Shown here: in pieces, positions 23,136 to 32,380 of the stretch
Layout of the letters: every line of letters starts with the position of its first letter
How positions within the stretch are numbered: the first letter of the stretch is position 1
Assembly (NCBI RefSeq): GCF_014199255.1
Contig: NZ_JACIJF010000001.1
Coordinates: 496,001 to 560,000 of the forward strand
Direction of reading: 5' to 3'
Length of the DNA: 64,000 nt
DNA from: Sphingomonas xinjiangensis
GTDB taxonomy: Bacteria > Pseudomonadota > Alphaproteobacteria > Sphingomonadales > Sphingomonadaceae
Made by a program: the position numbers and the translations under genes
The notes under the pieces: generated by a model
Database searches by the model: none
What the model was told of the DNA's origin: nothing
The model's input: only the letters and a program-made list of their open reading frames with translations

Positions 23136-23582
23136 GTGGCGGTTCTTCAGAGCACCTTCGCCGAGGACATCCCTGTCGGTTACCCCGGCATGGAAGCTGA
23201 CGGCGAGCTTTCCAACATTCTCACGCGCGTGCTGGAGTCCGGCACGGTCGGCTTCGGCAAGGCGGTCTACCAGGGCACCAATGACCGCGGGGCAGTGACC
23301 ACGCCGTCGGCGAACCTCCTGGGCTTCACGATCGCCAACAAAACGCTGCCGGTCACGGCAGACCGCGCCGCCGACACCTACGCGGCCAAGGACAGCCTGC
23401 GGGTCAAAAACCGCGGCAAGATCTGGGTGCTCGCCGGTGCCGCAGTAGCTGACCGCGATCCGGTCTTTGTGACCGCAGCCGGTGCCATCACCAACGTCTC
23501 GACCGGCAACACCGCCGCGACGGGCTGGGAATTTGACGACACGGCGGCGAGCGGCGCCCCGGTCCGCATCGTGCGCCGCTGA
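23136..23582 (+). CDS. Head decoration/structural cement protein
   Basis: 148 residues, beta-rich: FAEDIPVGYPGMEADGELSN, GVTTPSANLLGFTIAN, VWVLAGAAVADRDPVFVTAAGAITN. It matches small proteins found directly before DUF2184 capsids. GTG start with AAGGGAG 8 nt upstream. Confidence 0.75.
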   Translation: MAVLQSTFAEDIPVGYPGMEADGELSNILTRVLESGTVGFGKAVYQGTNDRGAVTTPSANLLGFTIANKTLPVTADRAADTYAAKDSLRVKNRGKIWVLAGAAVADRDPVFVTAAGAITNVSTGNTAATGWEFDDTAASGAPVRIVRR

Positions 23583-23593
23583 GGGGGACTGAC

Positions 23594-24613
23594 ATGACCA
23601 AGCCTATGTTCTTTGACTCGATCCCGGCAGCGGTCGCCTATCTGGAGGCCAACCCTACGGTGTCGGGCGTTCACCTGGGCGATGCCTCTTGGGCCGATGC
23701 CATCCGCGGCGTTGACCTGAATGACGCACAGCAGACGATGGCATTCCTGGCGCCGCAGCTGCTCCGCGTCGAGGCGGGCACCTACATGGTGAAGTACCCG
23801 CTGGCGGACTATGCCGAGTTCATGCCGGTCGACACGGCAGGCTCGATCTGGTCGGCGGGCTCACTGTACTATTCGGGTGACATCGCCGGTAAGCCGGAAT
23901 GGTTCGACGTGGCTGCGGACGACATGCCGTATGCGGACGTCAACCGTACCCAGTTCCTCCAGGAAAACCACATGGCCGGCATCGGCTACAAGTTCAATCG
24001 CATGGACTTGGAGCGCGGCCAGCAGCTGGGCGTCAACGTGGTCGCGGAGAAGGCGAACGCCTCGACCGAGACCGCCGAGCGCTTCATCCACAAGACCGCC
24101 ATGCGCGGCGATGGCCTGAAGTTCACCACGGGCTTCGTCAACGACCCGCTGGCGACCACCGTTACCGCGGCAAGCTCGCTGACCTCGGGCACCCCCGACC
24201 AAGCTGTGGCGGTCGTCAACGACGCCCTGACTTCGGTCGAAGTGAACACCGGCGAGACCTACCGCGCGAACACGCTGGCACTGCCGACGTCTTCGTACAA
24301 CTCGCTGGCCTCGCGCCGCATGACCGACACCGGCATGTCGGTGCTGGAGTACATTCGCCAGAACGCGGTGGTCGAGAACCTGATCATCAAGCGCTCGCGC
24401 CATCTGGAGACGGCGGGCGCCGGCGCCACCAAGCGACTCGCGGCCTATGACAACCGTCCCGAGGTGCACCGCTTCCACCTTCCCGGCGGCGGCCACCAGC
24501 TGTTCGCCGCCTGGCAGAAGGGCCCGTTCTCGTGGGAGGTGCCCGGCATCATGTCGATCGGCGGCTACGAGAACCGCATTCCGAAGGCCAAGACCTTCGT
24601 GGACGGAGTGTAA
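23594..24613 (+). CDS. Major capsid protein (DUF2184/encapsulating type)
   Basis: 339 residues. Characteristic segments: LNDAQQTMAFLAPQLLRVEAGTY, WFDVAADDMPYADV, GYKFNRMDLERGQQLG, TGMSVLEYIRQNAVVEN, RFHLPGGGHQLFAAWQKGPFSWEVPGIMSIGGYENRIP. This is the HK97-fold DUF2184 family. It follows protease/scaffold and cement as expected; GGGGG precedes the ATG. Confidence 0.92.
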   Translation: MTKPMFFDSIPAAVAYLEANPTVSGVHLGDASWADAIRGVDLNDAQQTMAFLAPQLLRVEAGTYMVKYPLADYAEFMPVDTAGSIWSAGSLYYSGDIAGKPEWFDVAADDMPYADVNRTQFLQENHMAGIGYKFNRMDLERGQQLGVNVVAEKANASTETAERFIHKTAMRGDGLKFTTGFVNDPLATTVTAASSLTSGTPDQAVAVVNDALTSVEVNTGETYRANTLALPTSSYNSLASRRMTDTGMSVLEYIRQNAVVENLIIKRSRHLETAGAGATKRLAAYDNRPEVHRFHLPGGGHQLFAAWQKGPFSWEVPGIMSIGGYENRIPKAKTFVDGV

Positions 24614-24616
24614 GCC

Positions 24617-24910
24617 ATGAAGACCTACACCAACTACGCCCCCGGCACGCGCGGCATCACCGTCAACTCGGATAATGGTCCGTACATCCACTATCTGGAT
24701 CCGGGCCAGAGCGTGAAGCTCGATCCCAAGGACGTGATCGCCGCCTCAGACCTTGGTGAGAAGCCCACGCAGGTCAGCAGCGAAGAAGCCGATCGCGTCG
24801 CTGCTCTTGAGGCGGAGAATGCCGAGCTGAAGCAGCAGGTTGAGGGTCAGGCCGACCAAATCACGAAGCTGACGGCAGACCTCGAAAAGGTGACCAAGCC
24901 CGCCAAGTAA
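24617..24910 (+). CDS. Small coiled-coil protein after capsid (97 aa)
   Basis: The N-terminal half is beta-like (RGITVNSDNGPYIHYLDPGQSVKLDP). The C-terminal half is a leucine/glutamate coiled coil (DRVAALEAENAELKQQVEGQ). Last gene of the head cluster; a terminator follows 28 nt later. Possibly a head fibre or connector accessory. Confidence 0.6.
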   Translation: MKTYTNYAPGTRGITVNSDNGPYIHYLDPGQSVKLDPKDVIAASDLGEKPTQVSSEEADRVAALEAENAELKQQVEGQADQITKLTADLEKVTKPAK

Positions 24911-24938
24911 TCCCCGCGCCAAACTCCCGGCGAACCTG

Positions 24939-24969
24939 GGCCGCCTCAGCAATGGGGCGGCCTTCTTGT
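24939..24969 (+). terminator. Rho-independent terminator after the capsid cluster
   Basis: GGCCGCC (24,939-24,945) and GGCGGCC (24,956-24,962) form a 7-bp stem, followed by TTCTTGT. It would end rightward head transcription and insulate it from the downstream cargo block. Confidence 0.75.
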
Positions 24970-25116
24970 GTCGGGTTGCAGGGCCTCCCCACACCCCCCG
25001 GCGACATCGAGAAGGCCCTGCCGACGTGACGTGGAGAGAAGCCCTAGCTGCGTCTGCACAGCCTCGTAGGTGTGCATAGTTAATTATTGATGACGCGTGA
25101 CGATCGCTGGCTGCGT

Positions 25117-25686
25117 TTAGACCGTTGCGACCTTTCGGCGTGGCCGTCGACGCATGGCTGCACCCGACACACCGAAGCCCATCATCATCATTGCCCAAGT
25201 CGTGGGTTCGGGAACTGCCGTCGAGAAAGTGACGGGAATGCTGAAGCCATCGCCTGCGTAGTCGTACGAGAATGTGGCGGGTCCGGAAGCTAGAAAGGTC
25301 GGAATCGCGCTGCTGTCCCAAGCTGAAGCGGTGCCATAATCAAGCAAGAATCCGTAGCTCTCTCTGCTGCCGGCTGGCACGAAAGCGTTGAAAACGTCAG
25401 TCGCTCCTTCGGAGTTGCCCTCTTTTGCGTCGCCCACCACCAGCGTGAATTCGCTATTCCTCTTCAAGCCTCCAGATACAAACTTCAACGTTCCTGGGAA
25501 GTACAAAGACACGGTGCCGCTGGTGTACTCAGTGGTGTCCACTGCAGGCGTGTTCGGATCGTAGGTGATGAGGCCTGAAACATCCCGACCGTTCGCCGAG
25601 CCTGTGAACTTGATCACAGCAGCCTCAGCTGCGGCAGAAACAATCATCGACAGGCCGGCCGCAGCGGCAAGTAATCCACGCTTCAT
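25117..25686 (-). CDS. PEP-CTERM sorted exported protein
   Basis: 189 residues. Signal peptide MKRGLLAAAAGLSMIVSAAA, a beta-rich body, and a C-terminal PEP-CTERM tag: AVPEPTTWAMMMMGFGVSGA followed by RRRPRR. Such tags are processed by exosortase in EPS-producing bacteria, including sphingomonads. It runs against the late operon and has GGGGAG 6 nt before the ATG at 25,686. The sequence type is bacterial rather than viral, so it is likely host-derived cargo expressed from the lysogen. Confidence 0.85.
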   Translation of the reverse strand: MKRGLLAAAAGLSMIVSAAAEAAVIKFTGSANGRDVSGLITYDPNTPAVDTTEYTSGTVSLYFPGTLKFVSGGLKRNSEFTLVVGDAKEGNSEGATDVFNAFVPAGSRESYGFLLDYGTASAWDSSAIPTFLASGPATFSYDYAGDGFSIPVTFSTAVPEPTTWAMMMMGFGVSGAAMRRRPRRKVATV

Positions 25687-25757
25687 CATCTTCTCCCCTG
25701 ATTCGCTGTAGAAGCGAACCTGCGCTTCGTCGTAGATATTAAGCAAGTCTCAACATG

Positions 25758-25769
25758 TGACGGCGGCAA
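25758..25769 (+). promoter_or_regulatory. Dispersed late element, copy 4 (irregular)
   Basis: TGACGGCGGCAA, here with TATCCT only 14 nt downstream instead of 20, and the next gene starting 61 nt after the 12-mer. It follows the opposing PEP-CTERM gene and precedes the giant appendage gene. Confidence 0.55.
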
Positions 25770-25830
25770 CCTAGCCGCTGCCCTATCCTCATGCAGGCCC
25801 GGGAACGTCTGCTGAGGAAGCGCCCGCCAC

Positions 25831-28800
25831 ATGCTGCAAGTCGATGCGAAATACGGTTTCACGCTGGCGGCAGGAGAACCCTTCCTGTTCGAGGTGCAGT
25901 TCAAGGACGGGTCGAACAACGTCCTCGACTTGAGCGACCGTGAGTTCGTCCTTTCGTTCTACCGGGCCAATCGCACCGCAGAGCAGAAAATCGATGGTGA
26001 GGCTCGCAGCGATGTTGCAGGCCCCCGTTTTGAGTTTGTCCGCGACGGCAGCTTCTCCGAAAGCCTGTACGCGAACCGCAACGGCACGATTGAGCTCGCC
26101 GAGCGCCTGAAGAACGGCAAGAGCGTCATCTTTCAGGGCAAATACACGATCACCGAGAGCGCGCCTGGTGTGCTGTCGTATGGCAATACGGTCATCGGAC
26201 GCGATGGCGTGCGCCTTGTGCTGGTGGAGACCGTCAAGGGCTTCCAGGTCACGCAGTCGCAGTATGATTATGTGGCGGGCAACGTGGTGCCCGAGCCCGA
26301 CACCACCCCCGACGCCTTCAGCATCACGCCGGTAACCGGAGCAGCGCGAAACACGGCCACGGATAGCGCCGCCTTCACGATCACCGGCATCGACACACCG
26401 GCAAGCTGGACGGTAGCTGGCGGCACGGCTCAGGTCGCGGATGGAGCGTTCGCCAGCAGCGGCACGGTTAGCAACGGCCAGGCCATGCGCGTGCGGCTGA
26501 ACAGCTCGGCCAGCTACAGCACCGTGGCGAAGGCGACGCTGACGGTGGGCGGCGTGTCGGCTGACTTCAGCGTGACCACTGCGGCCGCTCCTGTGGTGAC
26601 GCCGTCGCCTACCCTGTCCCTATCCGCTCCAGTCACCGTCAGCGAGAGCAACAGCGGCACCACGGCGTTCACATGGACGCTCACCCTCAACCGTGATGGC
26701 TCGACCGCAGCCTACCCGTACAGCTGGGCTGTGGCGGGCTCAGGCGCGAACCCGGCCAATGCGGCGGACTTCGGCGGCACGTTCCCGAGCGGCAGCGGCA
26801 CGTTCGCGGCGGGCGAGACAGTCAAGACCATCACCGTGCTTGCCAGCGGCGACACTGCTGTGGAGCCCGACGACACGTTCACGCTCACCGTCACGGCGGC
26901 GGGGCTGAATACCGTGACGTCGACGGGCACGATCGGGAATGACGACAGCACGCCGGTTGATCCGACACTGCCCACCTACACTCTTTCGGCCCAGACCACC
27001 TCGGCCGTTTCTGCGATGCAGGCCAAGGGTTACACGCCCGCGCCTGCGTATCAGCGCTTCATGGACAATCAGTTCAAGCGGCTCGCCGCTTCGGACAAGC
27101 ACACGCCGGTTCTCACCGACCTGTCGCAGCTTTGGGTTGCCCATCCCGGCGACGCGCTGACGAACCTTGTGTCACCTGGCACGCTTGACCCGGTAAAGGT
27201 GGGCGCTCTGACGTGGACCAGCCCCGTTGCTGGCCTGAGCGTCGCAAACCCGCTCGGCAATGTCATCGGCTACTCCACCGGAGCCGACACCGCCTACATC
27301 GATACGACTGTAGGCTACGGCACCCTGACGCCGGGTGACGCCACCTTTGGCTTCTACAAAAGCTATTCGCCAGTGGGCACCGTTGGCGACATGGGCGTTG
27401 CTGACGGTACTGGCGGTGCGTTCATCGTAGCTCAAAGCAACAATAACAGCAGCACGTTCAATGCCCGTGTGTTCTCAGCAGCACTAGGTGTGACTGGTAC
27501 TGCCGCTGATTGGCACAACACCAACTGGCACGCTGTTCGTTCGGGCGCAGATGGTATTGCGGCGTGGCACAACGCCAAGAAGGTTGCGACTAAGACCGGG
27601 CTCGGGACCGTTGCACCAACCAACGGCGCGCTGACCATCCGTCAGCTTATGGTGAACGGCTTCAGTGGCCACAGCGCAGCGGGACATCTTGCTGGGTTTG
27701 TTGCCAAGAAGGCGCTTACCGATCCGCAGATGCGGACACTCTACCGCGTCGTGCGTAGCTGGGTCGAGGAAGTAATCTGGGGCTCGGTCAACTGGTACGA
27801 CCCAGGCTTTGCGCCCGAAAAGACCAATTATGACGTGATCTGCTACGGCTTCACGATCCAGTCCGTAATGGCCGCGCTTGAGGCCAAGCGGCAGGGCTTG
27901 GACGTGGCGATGGTAGGCGGCTGGAATGAAACCAGCCGCTCGCATATCGGCGGCATGAGCGCTAACGGCTTGGGCGAGTTCGACGTCGATCACCCCGAGA
28001 CGGTCGGGGGCCTGATGAGGACCATGATTGTGCGGGCTCGTGCAATTGATGGCGCTACCGATACCACGCTCAAGTTCAATCCCGGCTCGATGAACAAGGT
28101 GCTGCGTCAGGCTTTGGCGCAGGCTGGTATCCCCATGTACGCGACTGGCGCGATGCCGACCGCCTGTTCGCGCAGCAATGGCGTGTTCACGCTTTCCATA
28201 GGTGACGGTCGCACGTTCACATCCACGTTCCTCGAAGATAACTCCTACGAGGGTGACGCAATCGCATTGCTTCCAGTGCCGACGATCTTTGGCCGTCAAG
28301 CGGCAGGGACCGGGACCGACGCCCTTGACGGCTTCCGTGGCTCGCTGTCTGCCAATGGCGGCAACATCAACCAGTTTGCCACCAACCCGACCGGACCTGG
28401 TGCGCTTTGGAACATCGACCCGTTCATCGTCCCCGGCGACATCAACAGCGGCCCGCTTCCCTTCGTGGCTGGCCCGATGCCAAACACTCCTGTTGGCATC
28501 GCGGACACCAAAACGCAGTCGTTCAACTTCCGACAGACGTGGACGAACGTGAAGGCGAACCAGATTCCGTGGGATCAGTTCTTCAACGGCGTGCCACCCG
28601 AGGGCTATAGCGCCGCGAATTATGAGGCCATCGGTCGGCAGGCGGCTTTGATGACGGCGGCAGGCGTAACCATGGCGCTTCGCGAGTGCATGAAGGTTTC
28701 GACGCTCTACAAGGGCAAGACCGACGTGAACAACCAAGGTGGCTTGTCTACCGACATGATGGGATCGGGCACCGCCTACGTCGCTGCTGGCCGCAGTGCA

Positions 28801-29511
28801 GCCGGACGGCTTCAAGTCCTCAAGAACGTTCGAAACTACATCCTCGGGCTGATCTACTACATCCTGTACTCGGGTGATGCGCGCTTGCCGACGAGCATGG
28901 TCACAGCGCTGCAAGCCTATGGCTGGCCGGACGATCACTACAACGAGCCGGGTGTGAACGACATCCCGAACTTCCCCGGTTGCCTCTACGTCCGTGAATA
29001 CAACCGGATGGCTGGTGGTATCGGAGGCGCGTTCTGGACCGGCAACGACGCCACGGCGGCAGACGGCCAAACGCCTCGCGTTTCGGCCCGCACCGTGGCA
29101 GCCGCAAGCTACGCGCTCGATAGCCACCACATGGAGCGGTACTACATTCCCATCAACGCGGCTGATCTCTCGCAAGGGTACAAGCTCTGGCTTGAGGGCA
29201 ACATGTTCTCCGCGATGGGCGGGGCAAACGGGTGGACGCCGGTTCCTGCTGAAATCACGATGCCCGATGCTTCCGTGATGCCGAACCTCGCAACTGCATG
29301 GTCGGTCGCTGGCAATCACGTCATGTTCGGCACCTACCGAATGGAAGGGTGCTCCGGGCAGACGGCGCAGATGCACGGTCTAGGTATGGCGGTCGCGAAG
29401 ACCCGAGGTGTCACATTGCAGGATGCCATGACGACCTACTACAGTGACGTTGTGGCACTGGCGCAGGCCACGCCCGACGCGGTTAAGCCCTTCATTCCCG
29501 CCACCACCTAG
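25831..29511 (+). CDS. Giant virion appendage protein with C-terminal FAD-oxidoreductase-like domain
   Basis: 1,226 residues. Residues 1-145 resemble the N-terminal fibre/baseplate module (AAGEPFLFEVQFKDGSNNVLDLSDREFVLSFYRA). 165-250 is an Ig-like repeat and 263-373 a Calx-beta domain (VSESNSGTTAFTWTLTLNR; DTAVEPDDTFTLTVTAAG). About 380-645 is lectin/LamG-like (GHLAGFVAKKALTDPQMRTLY). About 655-1,226 resembles FAD-dependent oxidoreductases of the PF12831 type: NYDVICYGFTIQSVMAALEAKRQG, then HIGGMSANGLGEFD. The dinucleotide motif is degenerate (GFTIQS, not GxGxxG), so redox activity is doubtful. It probably binds or modifies surface glycan. Confidence 0.72.
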   Translation: MLQVDAKYGFTLAAGEPFLFEVQFKDGSNNVLDLSDREFVLSFYRANRTAEQKIDGEARSDVAGPRFEFVRDGSFSESLYANRNGTIELAERLKNGKSVIFQGKYTITESAPGVLSYGNTVIGRDGVRLVLVETVKGFQVTQSQYDYVAGNVVPEPDTTPDAFSITPVTGAARNTATDSAAFTITGIDTPASWTVAGGTAQVADGAFASSGTVSNGQAMRVRLNSSASYSTVAKATLTVGGVSADFSVTTAAAPVVTPSPTLSLSAPVTVSESNSGTTAFTWTLTLNRDGSTAAYPYSWAVAGSGANPANAADFGGTFPSGSGTFAAGETVKTITVLASGDTAVEPDDTFTLTVTAAGLNTVTSTGTIGNDDSTPVDPTLPTYTLSAQTTSAVSAMQAKGYTPAPAYQRFMDNQFKRLAASDKHTPVLTDLSQLWVAHPGDALTNLVSPGTLDPVKVGALTWTSPVAGLSVANPLGNVIGYSTGADTAYIDTTVGYGTLTPGDATFGFYKSYSPVGTVGDMGVADGTGGAFIVAQSNNNSSTFNARVFSAALGVTGTAADWHNTNWHAVRSGADGIAAWHNAKKVATKTGLGTVAPTNGALTIRQLMVNGFSGHSAAGHLAGFVAKKALTDPQMRTLYRVVRSWVEEVIWGSVNWYDPGFAPEKTNYDVICYGFTIQSVMAALEAKRQGLDVAMVGGWNETSRSHIGGMSANGLGEFDVDHPETVGGLMRTMIVRARAIDGATDTTLKFNPGSMNKVLRQALAQAGIPMYATGAMPTACSRSNGVFTLSIGDGRTFTSTFLEDNSYEGDAIALLPVPTIFGRQAAGTGTDALDGFRGSLSANGGNINQFATNPTGPGALWNIDPFIVPGDINSGPLPFVAGPMPNTPVGIADTKTQSFNFRQTWTNVKANQIPWDQFFNGVPPEGYSAANYEAIGRQAALMTAAGVTMALRECMKVSTLYKGKTDVNNQGGLSTDMMGSGTAYVAAGRSAAGRLQVLKNVRNYILGLIYYILYSGDARLPTSMVTALQAYGWPDDHYNEPGVNDIPNFPGCLYVREYNRMAGGIGGAFWTGNDATAADGQTPRVSARTVAAASYALDSHHMERYYIPINAADLSQGYKLWLEGNMFSAMGGANGWTPVPAEITMPDASVMPNLATAWSVAGNHVMFGTYRMEGCSGQTAQMHGLGMAVAKTRGVTLQDAMTTYYSDVVALAQATPDAVKPFIPATT

Positions 29512-29522
29512 GAGCGATGACC

Positions 29523-30839
29523 ATGCGCCTACTCGCCTGCCTCGCCGCGCTCCTGCTGAGCAGCTCGGCCCCCGCCCTCGCCCAGACGGAACACCGCGTC
29601 ATCGGCGCCGACCCGACGCCGCGCTACATCGTTTGTGCAGGACACACCCTCGTCCTCCGCAAGCAGATGGGTCGAGACCTGAACAAGGACGGCAGCCGAA
29701 ACAAGTCGTTCACTGTCTGGATCGATCGTCAGAACGGCCGCGGCTTCGCGGTGGACGGCGCAACCAAGCTGCGGTTTGTTGGCAGCCCGCACGGCAAGGG
29801 CTGGGTGTACGCGCCCGTCGACGCCAAGCCGTGCGCCAAGCCGACGCCGGAGCCGGTGACGCCGACTGCCAGTCCTGCACCCGCGCCCATCGCCCAGGCC
29901 AAGCCTTCCCGCCCGCTCTTCGGTGCGAACCTCTCAGGCGCAGAAGCTGCTGGCAACGACGCCATCCGACCTAGCCTGGACGACTTCAAGGGCTACATCG
30001 AGCGCTACGGCTTCCAGCTGATCCGCTACCCGTTAAAGCTGGAGCGGATGACCCCGGCTCGCATTGAGGAGCTGAAGGCCAACGTCGCCTATGCCCGATC
30101 CAAGGGTGTGCCGGTGATCCTCGATCGCCATGACTACACGTGGCGCAAGCCCGAGGTCATGATCGCTGACTGGACCGCGTTCGCTCGCAACTTCCCCGAT
30201 GATGGCTCGGTTATCCTCGACCTGGTCAACGAACCTCGGGGTTTCGATGACCCTGTCGTCACGAACGACTGGATGCAGTGGATCCGCGACAGCAAACTCA
30301 TCATCGCTGGTCTGCGCAAGAATGGTATCCGCCACCCCATCGCGCTGGAATATCCCGGCTGGTCGGCCACGTTCCGCTTCGACAAGGGCGAGAGGCCGGG
30401 CAAGGCTTGCGAGAGCGCCGGCTGTGCAATCGACCGGGACAAGAGCGGGCCGTTGGACCCGATCAACCGGACTTACATCAACGGCCACCGGTACTGGGAC
30501 AAGGGTTCCAGCGGCACGAGCATGTCATGCGACATCACCTGGGGGCCTACTAGCGGTTTCGACGGATTTGCCGCCCAGCTCCGCAAGCGCGGTCTGAAGG
30601 CCTACATCACCGAGGCAGCATTCGGTGCGAGCCACGGCGTGAAGGGCAATTGCAAAGGGATCGGCGCCGACGCGATAGCGCAGATCAAGGCGAACTCGGA
30701 CGTGCTGCTAGGCGTTACCTGGTGGGGCGGCGGCCGCATCTGGCCAGAGAGCTACCTGTTCAAAGTCGAACCTAAAAAGGCGACGCGATTCGAAGTTGAG
30801 GTCACGCCCTTCATTCGGCAACTTACCGGGCGGGATTGA
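29523..30839 (+). CDS. Secreted GH5-like glycoside hydrolase, copy 1
   Basis: About 438 residues. Signal peptide RLLACLAALLLSSSAPALAQ, a N-terminal module of about 80 residues, a Pro/Ala linker, then a GH5 (cellulase) barrel from LFGANLSGAEA. The acid/base Glu lies in ILDLVNEPRGF and the nucleophile in AYITEAAFG; INGHRYWDKG and GVTWWGGGRIWP complete the site. The ATG at 29,523 is 8 nt from GGAG; one 6 nt earlier is closer. Cleaves beta-glucan-type exopolysaccharide by family; substrate unknown. Gap to the appendage gene is only 11 nt. Confidence 0.87.
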   Translation: MRLLACLAALLLSSSAPALAQTEHRVIGADPTPRYIVCAGHTLVLRKQMGRDLNKDGSRNKSFTVWIDRQNGRGFAVDGATKLRFVGSPHGKGWVYAPVDAKPCAKPTPEPVTPTASPAPAPIAQAKPSRPLFGANLSGAEAAGNDAIRPSLDDFKGYIERYGFQLIRYPLKLERMTPARIEELKANVAYARSKGVPVILDRHDYTWRKPEVMIADWTAFARNFPDDGSVILDLVNEPRGFDDPVVTNDWMQWIRDSKLIIAGLRKNGIRHPIALEYPGWSATFRFDKGERPGKACESAGCAIDRDKSGPLDPINRTYINGHRYWDKGSSGTSMSCDITWGPTSGFDGFAAQLRKRGLKAYITEAAFGASHGVKGNCKGIGADAIAQIKANSDVLLGVTWWGGGRIWPESYLFKVEPKKATRFEVEVTPFIRQLTGRD

Positions 30840-30985
30840 TCGTTGCGCAGCGCACAGCTCCTTCTTCCAGGCTGCGGGACCGAGAGGCACCACGCGCTAA
30901 TTTCGTTTAAGTAGAATCAGCGAGCCTTCGGTCACGAAAGGTTTACCGCTTCGAGCCATTAGCGACCGCAGAAAGGTCGCCCCAC

Positions 30986-32143
30986 ATGAAAACTCAGAAC
31001 TCACGCAAGCTCGCTGTATTCTCGGCTGTGTCTGCCTTTGCCCTCGCAGTTTCTGCAGTAGCTTCTCAATCGAACGAGAGCGCCGGGATCTTGTTAACGC
31101 CGGCGGCCGCGCCTGCACCCGCCATGCAAGCCTCGAAAAGCGGCCCTTCTGTGACGTTGCCGGTTGCATCGGCGGTTAGCTCGGTACCGAAGCAGACTGT
31201 TGCAGTCGCAAAAGCCGCTCCTCTCTTCGGCGCCAACTTGTCCGGGGCGGAGGCGAACGGCAGTGATGTTCTTCGTCCGTCGCTTTGGGACCTGCAAGGC
31301 TATGTCGAGCGCTACAACTACAAGCTAATCCGCTATCCGTTCATCGACAATCGAATGACGGCAGCTCGGATCGTCGAACTGCGCACCCTTACGGAGTACG
31401 CCCGTAGTAAGGGGGTCCGGATGATCCTCGACAACCACACTTACAAGTGGAAGTCGGTCCAGGAGATGGTCACATTCTGGACTACCTTCGCGCGCAACTT
31501 CTCCGATGACGGCTCCGTGATACTGGATCTTGTCAATGAGCCTAGCGGCTTCAACGATCCTGTGCTGACAAATGACTGGATGCAGTGGGTACGAGATTCG
31601 AAGTTGGTGATTGCCGGGCTGCGAGCAAACGGTATCAAGCACCCCATTGCTTTGGAGTACCCGCAGTGGTCGGCGACCTTCCGCTTCGACAAGGGTGAGG
31701 CAGCTGCGATGGCGTGCGAAAGCGCTGGCTGCGCCCTGGACAGAGACAAAGGGGGGCCTCTCGACCCTCTGAACCTTACGTACATCAACGCTCATCGCTA
31801 TTGGGATAAGGGTTCGAGCGGAACAAACGGAACCTGCGACCTGACATGGGGGCCGACCAGCGGGATCGACAGCTTCGCGGCCCAGCTGCGTAAGCGTAAT
31901 TTAAAAGGCGTGATCACAGAGGCGGCGTTTGGCTCCAGCTACGGCACTCACGCAACCTGCGCAGAGATGGGCAAGGACGCCATTGCCGACATCAAGGCCA
32001 ATGGCGACGTCCTCCTGGGTGTCACGTGGTGGGGTGGCGGGCGTATGTGGCCGGAGAAGTACCACTTCAAGATCGAGCCCAAGAAGGACACGCGGTTCCA
32101 GGTTGAGGTCACGCCGTTCATCAAGCAGCTGCGGGGCGACTGA
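30986..32143 (+). CDS. Secreted GH5-like glycoside hydrolase, copy 2
   Basis: 385 residues, with signal peptide (KLAVFSAVSAFALAVSAVAS) and the same GH5 barrel as the previous gene: LFGANLSGAEANGSDVLRPS, ILDLVNEPSGF, INAHRYWDKGSSG, GVITEAAFGSS, GVTWWGGGRMWP. Both Glu residues are conserved. It lacks the extra N-terminal module of copy 1. The pair clearly arose by duplication. Over 140 nt separate them. Confidence 0.87.
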   Translation: MKTQNSRKLAVFSAVSAFALAVSAVASQSNESAGILLTPAAAPAPAMQASKSGPSVTLPVASAVSSVPKQTVAVAKAAPLFGANLSGAEANGSDVLRPSLWDLQGYVERYNYKLIRYPFIDNRMTAARIVELRTLTEYARSKGVRMILDNHTYKWKSVQEMVTFWTTFARNFSDDGSVILDLVNEPSGFNDPVLTNDWMQWVRDSKLVIAGLRANGIKHPIALEYPQWSATFRFDKGEAAAMACESAGCALDRDKGGPLDPLNLTYINAHRYWDKGSSGTNGTCDLTWGPTSGIDSFAAQLRKRNLKGVITEAAFGSSYGTHATCAEMGKDAIADIKANGDVLLGVTWWGGGRMWPEKYHFKIEPKKDTRFQVEVTPFIKQLRGD

Positions 32144-32197
32144 GGTATAAGTACGGAATAGCGCGGTAAGGCTTCGTTAACCATTTGGCGAAGCAAT

Positions 32198-32332
32198 ATG
32201 GACACTGACTACTTCCACCGACGAATCGCCGCCGCACGCTTCGCCGCCATGCGGGCAACGACGATGAAAGCATTCCGAGCGCACATGGACATGGCGCTTG
32301 CCTATGAGCGCCAGCTGCACCGCGCTGCGTAG
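32198..32332 (+). CDS. Small helical protein (44 aa)
   Basis: MDTDYFHRRIAAARFAAMRA then TTMKAFRAHMDMALAYERQLHRAA, a highly charged amphipathic helix. It ends 3 nt before a strong terminator, which supports expression. No family is known; a short sphingomonad ORFan is possible. Confidence 0.42.
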   Translation: MDTDYFHRRIAAARFAAMRATTMKAFRAHMDMALAYERQLHRAA

Positions 32333-32335
32333 CAG

Positions 32336-32369
32336 CGGGCCGCGCAGCTTCGTAGTTCTGCGCGGCCCG
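32336..32369 (+). terminator. Strong hairpin terminator
   Basis: CGGGCCGCGCAG and CTGCGCGGCCCG form a perfect 12-bp stem with a 10-nt loop. Only a short TT tract follows, so it may be rho-independent at reduced efficiency. It ends the cargo genes and blocks read-through into the tail genes. Confidence 0.7.
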
Positions 32370-32380
32370 TTACCGGTTGC

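Noticed and set aside
28652..28663. TGACGGCGGCAG inside the appendage gene
   Set aside because: It lies within coding sequence (codons for MTAAG), has no second block with the usual spacing and no gene start after it; treated as chance.
27484..29376. 630-codon minus-strand frame under the appendage gene
   Set aside because: Antisense open frame typical of high-GC DNA; residue use is Arg/His/Val-rich with no domain pattern, and the plus strand has clear domains.
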